Assembly: GCA_003402745.1 (NCBI GenBank)
Contig: QQND01000004.1
Coordinates: 1 to 64,000, forward strand
Reading direction: 5' to 3'
Origin: Verrucomicrobiota bacterium
GTDB lineage: Bacteria > Verrucomicrobiota > Verrucomicrobiia > Chthoniobacterales > Chthoniobacteraceae
DNA: 64,000 bases
In this document: piece by piece, positions 61,501 through 64,000 of the stretch
Numbering within the stretch: the first letter of the stretch is position 1
How the letters are laid out: every line of letters starts with the position of its first letter
Program-made: the position numbers and the translations under genes
The notes under the pieces: model-generated
The model's input: only the letters and a program-made list of their open reading frames with translations
Told to the model about the DNA's origin: nothing
Databases searched by the model: none

Positions 61501-62264
61501 TTGCGGCCGACTTGATCCCCTCTAATATCCATCCCATTGAGGTTTAGAAAAATCAAGTGGGGCTTCATGCGCTCGAGCAGCTCCTTGAATCCTTCGATGT
61601 GGCCGTGGCCGTGATGTTGGTTATAGACCAGCCCCACGTTTGAAAAGCCCTCCGCTTTGAGAGCGTTGAGGATCTCGATTTGGTTGTCGGGTTCGCCAAA
61701 CCAAGAGCCATGATTGTAGAGGCCCACGGTGAGCCCGTCGGCTCTGGCAGCTTCCGCAATGGGTTTGAGTCGGCGCACTTCATTGGCGACCCGGCGGGCT
61801 TGTTCCTCGGCGGAATCCGCCTTCAGGGAACCTCCGCCACCGCTCACCCAGAGCTGGGGTTTGAAGTGGTGTTTGCGGAAGAGTTCGAGAGCGGTGAGGG
61901 CTTCCGGGTTGAGGCTGCCAGGAAACCACCACCCAGTGAGGTCAACATGGTGGCGTTTGAGCGCCTCCATTTCGGCGTCCCATTCTAGGATGTGTTCTTT
62001 CCGGTAGTCGTAGACAAACTTACTAAAACCCAGCTTTTCGAGCATTTCGGCCCTTTGTTCCGGGTTGCGCTTGCCTTTGTCGAAGGGAACGATGCACCAG
62101 GCCGCCAAGTTTGAGCTTCGGAAAAGCTCGGGAGATTTTTGTGCGGGAGCCGCACTCGCGGGCTGGGAGGGGGGAGTTGCCGCCTGGACGGGCGGGGCAA
62201 GGGCGCTGAGGGCAAACGCGGCGAGCGCGGATAGCGTGTGATTTAGGAGAAACGTGGTTTTCAT
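58581..62264 (-). CDS. Secreted TIM-barrel + LamG + quinoprotein dehydrogenase + cytochrome c fusion
   Basis: The protein has 1227 residues from MKTTFLLNHTLSALAAFALS, a good signal peptide; the longer track start is rejected. Order: sugar-phosphate isomerase/epimerase-like TIM barrel (about 38-320; LTVGLYNHGSWFGEPDNQIE, YNQHHGHGHIEGF), Ala/Pro linker, LamG-like domain (about 360-500; DGTWHALAATIGPEKVRLYV, DGLLDNVRISSGE), PQQ-type propeller (about 570-980; WTYRSGDGNANIQCNPIVV, ANCWGGMAMDESRG, WDWDIPAPPNLV), a cytochrome c with CSACHGPDRKGLGH (about 1000), and a final propeller blade (1075-1227). It should oxidise a sugar in the periplasm and pass electrons to its own heme. It is single and lies beside a FAD oxidoreductase gene. 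Confidence 0.88.
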   Translation of the reverse strand: MKTTFLLNHTLSALAAFALSALAPPVQAATPPSQPASAAPAQKSPELFRSSNLAAWCIVPFDKGKRNPEQRAEMLEKLGFSKFVYDYRKEHILEWDAEMEALKRHHVDLTGWWFPGSLNPEALTALELFRKHHFKPQLWVSGGGGSLKADSAEEQARRVANEVRRLKPIAEAARADGLTVGLYNHGSWFGEPDNQIEILNALKAEGFSNVGLVYNQHHGHGHIEGFKELLERMKPHLIFLNLNGMDIRGDQVGRKILPLGIGTEDLSLLKIIAKSGYTGPIGILNHTGEDAEARLQDNLEGLRWLTPQLQGDPAGPKPVPRSFNATPAPAGAKAAPSSASATSVPSLSPAFGNALHGSLALEGKDSYRTPPLSVECRAKLNSATSFNILVASDTKASADHWELYTYSKSGFLSLYMPGRGGEIRSEINVCDGTWHALAATIGPEKVRLYVDGKLVKEAPLRPRVGTPIPGGLALGALVEGRPSCDGLLDNVRISSGEREISAPGDAPLKTDATTLGLWDFEALPATPAQAAAIAPIPELDRSQLASSFILPAAKPERLTPANGWPSDTSSGNWERSLGGPTSNRFSNLKQITRENVAQLEPAWTYRSGDGNANIQCNPIVVHGTMFTPTPGKNIVAVDAATGKERWRFAPKTLIGGESSNPARRGLLYWKGDAIAPPRLLFGDGNWLIALHPDTGLPVEGFGTGGKTQVPTGTTAVGALHGHIFVLPGYGGDVYGFDARDGKLLWTFKTRPPAGEFGNETWSKLESGANCWGGMAMDESRGIAFISLGSPKPNFIGINHQGDNLFSNCVLALDATNGKRLWHFQELRHDIWDWDIPAPPNLVTVERHGRRVDALAQVTKLGNTLLLDRVTGEPLYDFRFVRVDTHGLPGDSTAVYQPAPELPQPFARQAYTRADMPSNPEARAALLPLLDRANLGPFPSFDEARPTLLFNIHGGAEWTGAAADPKGFLYVTSNEIPWSITCFRDDDPAPLLPPSAGEQIYQTNCSACHGPDRKGLGHAPPMRGLRHRLAEPDVRAILKTGRASMPPMPHLTEEQLQPLLDFVLCRDRPSAPQGASKGKEWTFSGFNRLLDSNGYPACSTPWGTLNCINLNTGETAWSVPLGEYPELKEKGVPKTGQENFGGAIVTSSGLVFVSGTRDKKIRAFDASTGAELWSQSLPLHGTAPPSSYEAEGRQFILQPATGGGKLGGPAGDTWVAFALPKGRLADSR

Positions 62265-62759
62265 GAGAGCGGGGGAGCGGTGTTTTTTACAGGCCTGACA
62301 GCGGAGGATTGGAGTTTTGGAAAAGGAGGGACCGCACCACGGTGGCGTGCTCATTGGGGAAGTTGGCGGCGGTAGTGACGGACTTGGGGCAAGTCGTTGG
62401 CGAGTTTCAACGGGGTGTAGAGGGGTAAATCCTCCAAAACTGTAAGCGAGCCGGGGGGTGGGGGCTAGAACCCAGGCGTCTAGTTTGTGTATCTACGCGC
62501 CAAATTAGGATTCTACTTTGGCGCTCGAAGGGTGCAGGAAAGGGGCCCGACCCTCTGGCTCTTAACGGTCAGGTTCGTACTGTAAATGCCTGGATTCAAT
62601 TAAAGTGGAGCGGCAAGGATAGCCCTCAAAGAGTTGGGGAAGGTGCGTGTTTGTGAAAGATCTTTCCGCCAAGGCAGCCGGCAGGTTAGGGCTCCAAGAG
62701 GAAGAGAGCCGCAGCACGAAGAGAAAAAGGGAAGGGGTTCTTCCCAGGAGCGGGAGAGC
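62265..62759. promoter_or_regulatory. Intergenic region upstream of the quinoprotein fusion
   Basis: About 495 bases without a gene. A perfect 8-base inverted repeat GCGCCAAA (62497-62504) / TTTGGCGC (62517-62524) with a 12-base AT-rich centre is the main feature and has the look of an operator. No T-run follows. The gap is too long for simple read-through from the FAD oxidoreductase gene, so the fusion gene probably has its own promoter here; I could not place it. Confidence 0.4.
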
Positions 62760-64000
62760 CTACTGCGCGAGCCACTGTGCGGCGTCCGCAATGACGTGGC
62801 CTGTGGTGCCCTCATTGCGGATTTCTAACCAGCCCGACTTGCCGGTTTCAAAACGAAAGGTTCCGAGCACCTGCACTCCGCCGGGGCCTGCGGGCGGTTC
62901 CTGCTGGTTGACGTACACGGTGGTTTCCCCATCTGCATGATGGACCACCACAGGCACTTTTTTGGAACGGTTGCCAAGGGGGGGATAGGCAATCGCCACC
63001 CTGTAACGACCTGCCGACGGGAGTTCCGGAGTGAAGCGGACTTTCTGGCGCCCTTTGTCGGTGTTGCCGTCGTGGCGGTAGCCGGTGCCGACGAAGCCAC
63101 CCACGGAGGAGGCCTCCGTGGCGAATCCTTCAATTTGGGCATTGGAATCGTCTACGACGATCCCGGGCAATTGGATGGCGGTCCGGCTGTCCTTTGGATC
63201 CGGAATGAAATCGAGCACCTGTTTGTCCGCGAGCAGGCGCGCTTTGAGTTTTTCTGCATTGATGGATTGAATGTTTGTTTTTTGTTCAATGGCCTGGACG
63301 GCGGCGGTCGCGGCACTCTGTCCCATGACCATGAAGACGGGCTCCATGCGAATACTTCCGTAGGCGATATGGCTTGCGCTCAGGCAGACGGGTACCAGCA
63401 GGTTGGTGCATTCGGAGGCTTTAGGACGGATGCTCCGGAAGCTTATGGGGTAGGGTTTTGTGGCGATTTGAATGTCGCCTTCGTTGCGGACGAATCCTTC
63501 CTTTGTCACGTAACGCTGCACGTGGTGGGAGTCCATTTGGTAGGCGCCCATCCCGACACTGTCCTCGACGACCTCGGAACGCTTGCAGTTCTTTTCAGAC
63601 ATTACGTAGTCGCCGATCATCCTGCGCGCTTCTCGCACGTAGAGCTGCCTGGGCCAGTTTCCGTTTTCGGTGAACTCATCCTTGGCGAGGCCGAATTTTT
63701 GGTAAGACTCTCGCAGTGCCTGCGGGACGCGCGGGGAGTTTGCCAAGGTCCAAAAGAGGCCCTTTTGCCAGTCCTCGTGTGCCCTCCAGATGCGCTCCCG
63801 GGTGGCGTAGTCGGCCTCGGGGTAGTCCCAGTTCATGCCGATAAAGTCTGAACTGATGGCGAAGTTGTTGTTTGTATCGGTTTTGCGATTGGGCATGGCC
63901 GTGGGGTTCCAGGAGACGCGGGTGTCCCCGGCTTCGGCGTTGCGCAGGGCTAGCTCGAACCATTGTGGGTCGTAGTTGGCGGGTTTCTCCCAGTCCCGGC
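62760..64000 (-). CDS. FAD-dependent oxidoreductase with golvesin-like tail, C-terminal part
   Basis: The track shows an ORF starting at an internal ATG (63896), but the frame is open to the right edge (RDWEKPANYDPQWFELALRN and on into MPNRKTDTNN), so the gene is cut by the window and its N-terminal FAD Rossmann motif is not visible. The visible part has the FAD_oxidored (PF12831-type) blocks NFAISSDFIGMNWDYPEADY, YVREARRMIGDYVMSEK, KPYPISFRSIRPKASECTNL and MEPVFMVMGQSAATAAVQA. The last 120 residues (SAGRYRVAIAYPPLGNRSKK, TFRFETGKSGWLEIRNEGTT) form a golvesin/xanthan-lyase-like beta domain. Such proteins are secreted in PVC bacteria and are often linked to polysaccharide use. Confidence 0.88.
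   Translation of the reverse strand, partial: RDWEKPANYDPQWFELALRNAEAGDTRVSWNPTAMPNRKTDTNNNFAISSDFIGMNWDYPEADYATRERIWRAHEDWQKGLFWTLANSPRVPQALRESYQKFGLAKDEFTENGNWPRQLYVREARRMIGDYVMSEKNCKRSEVVEDSVGMGAYQMDSHHVQRYVTKEGFVRNEGDIQIATKPYPISFRSIRPKASECTNLLVPVCLSASHIAYGSIRMEPVFMVMGQSAATAAVQAIEQKTNIQSINAEKLKARLLADKQVLDFIPDPKDSRTAIQLPGIVVDDSNAQIEGFATEASSVGGFVGTGYRHDGNTDKGRQKVRFTPELPSAGRYRVAIAYPPLGNRSKKVPVVVHHADGETTVYVNQQEPPAGPGGVQVLGTFRFETGKSGWLEIRNEGTTGHVIADAAQWLAQ

Noticed and set aside
62560-62600. tRNA-like TTCG-containing stretch
   Set aside because: No cloverleaf could be built; no acceptor stem or anticodon arm fits.
62937-63851. 304-residue plus-strand ORF opposite the FAD oxidoreductase
   Set aside because: Antisense shadow; the minus frame is open to the window edge with clear family blocks.

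Overview
ORGANISM. The window reads as a chromosomal segment of a PVC-superphylum bacterium, most likely Verrucomicrobiota. This is inferred from the protein set: DUF1501 and DUF1549/DUF1553 cytochrome-type secreted proteins, ThuA-domain proteins, two DUF5069 proteins, a secreted quinoprotein fusion, a FAD oxidoreductase with a golvesin-like tail, and Gfo/Idh/MocA and SMP-30 proteins, mixed with ordinary Gram-negative housekeeping genes (lnt, smc, cinA, sppA, pgi, ppdK). I found no rRNA, tRNA, CRISPR array, prophage or intact insertion sequence. No marker is decisive at genus level. LAYOUT. 1-2.5 kb (minus): the start of a type I restriction specificity subunit running off the left edge, a small ORF overlapping it, a secreted D-Ala-D-Ala carboxypeptidase and a kinase-fold protein. 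2.6-7.7 kb (plus): a PfkB sugar kinase and smc. 7.8-9.4 kb (minus): lnt. 9.5-13 kb (plus): a large secreted propeller/M28 peptidase/PDZ protein and an FKBP isomerase. 13-19.3 kb (minus): a tight seven-gene run, Gfo/Idh oxidoreductase > Cys-less rhodanese > MauE/DoxX-like membrane protein > exported MnSOD > UbiA prenyltransferase > NAD synthetase > divergent ADP-ribosylglycohydrolase. 19.6-22.4 kb (plus): a cupredoxin and a sorbosone-dehydrogenase-like propeller. 22.4-27.1 kb (minus): a DUF1549/1553 plus DUF1501 pair. 27.3-32.5 kb: a NUDIX protein, then malQ and glgP (alpha-glucan breakdown). 32.6-36.7 kb: an OmpH/Skp chaperone, a small membrane protein, cinA, ThuA and HAD. 36.7-40.5 kb (plus): sppA, a CPBP protease, thiL, tsaE and tsaB, closely packed. 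40.5-46.6 kb: a CBS-type pyrophosphatase, a gene-poor stretch, a PPDK with histone-like tails, and DUF5069. 46.8-51.4 kb: ThuA; then pgi, a histidine-kinase-like protein and an NtrC-type regulator joined by 4-base overlaps. 51.5-54.2 kb: SMP-30 and a second DUF1501, divergent. 54.3-58.5 kb: a photolyase with its two domains in reversed order, an M48-like membrane protein without its zinc motif, a second DUF5069 and an M14-type carboxypeptidase. 58.6-64 kb (minus): a 1227-residue TIM-barrel/LamG/quinoprotein/cytochrome fusion and a truncated FAD oxidoreductase. HOW IT FITS TOGETHER. Most of the window is core metabolism and envelope maintenance. The accessory theme is secreted oxidative sugar metabolism (quinoproteins, cytochromes, cupredoxin, SMP-30, ThuA, Gfo/Idh), typical of polysaccharide-degrading PVC bacteria. 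The most unusual items are the domain-swapped photolyase, the apparently dead M48 homologue, the KA-rich tails on PPDK, the pgi-coupled two-component pair with a degenerate kinase, and the redox/NAD operon ending in an ADP-ribosylglycohydrolase with altered metal-site motifs. All calls rest on reading the translations by eye; no searches were run.
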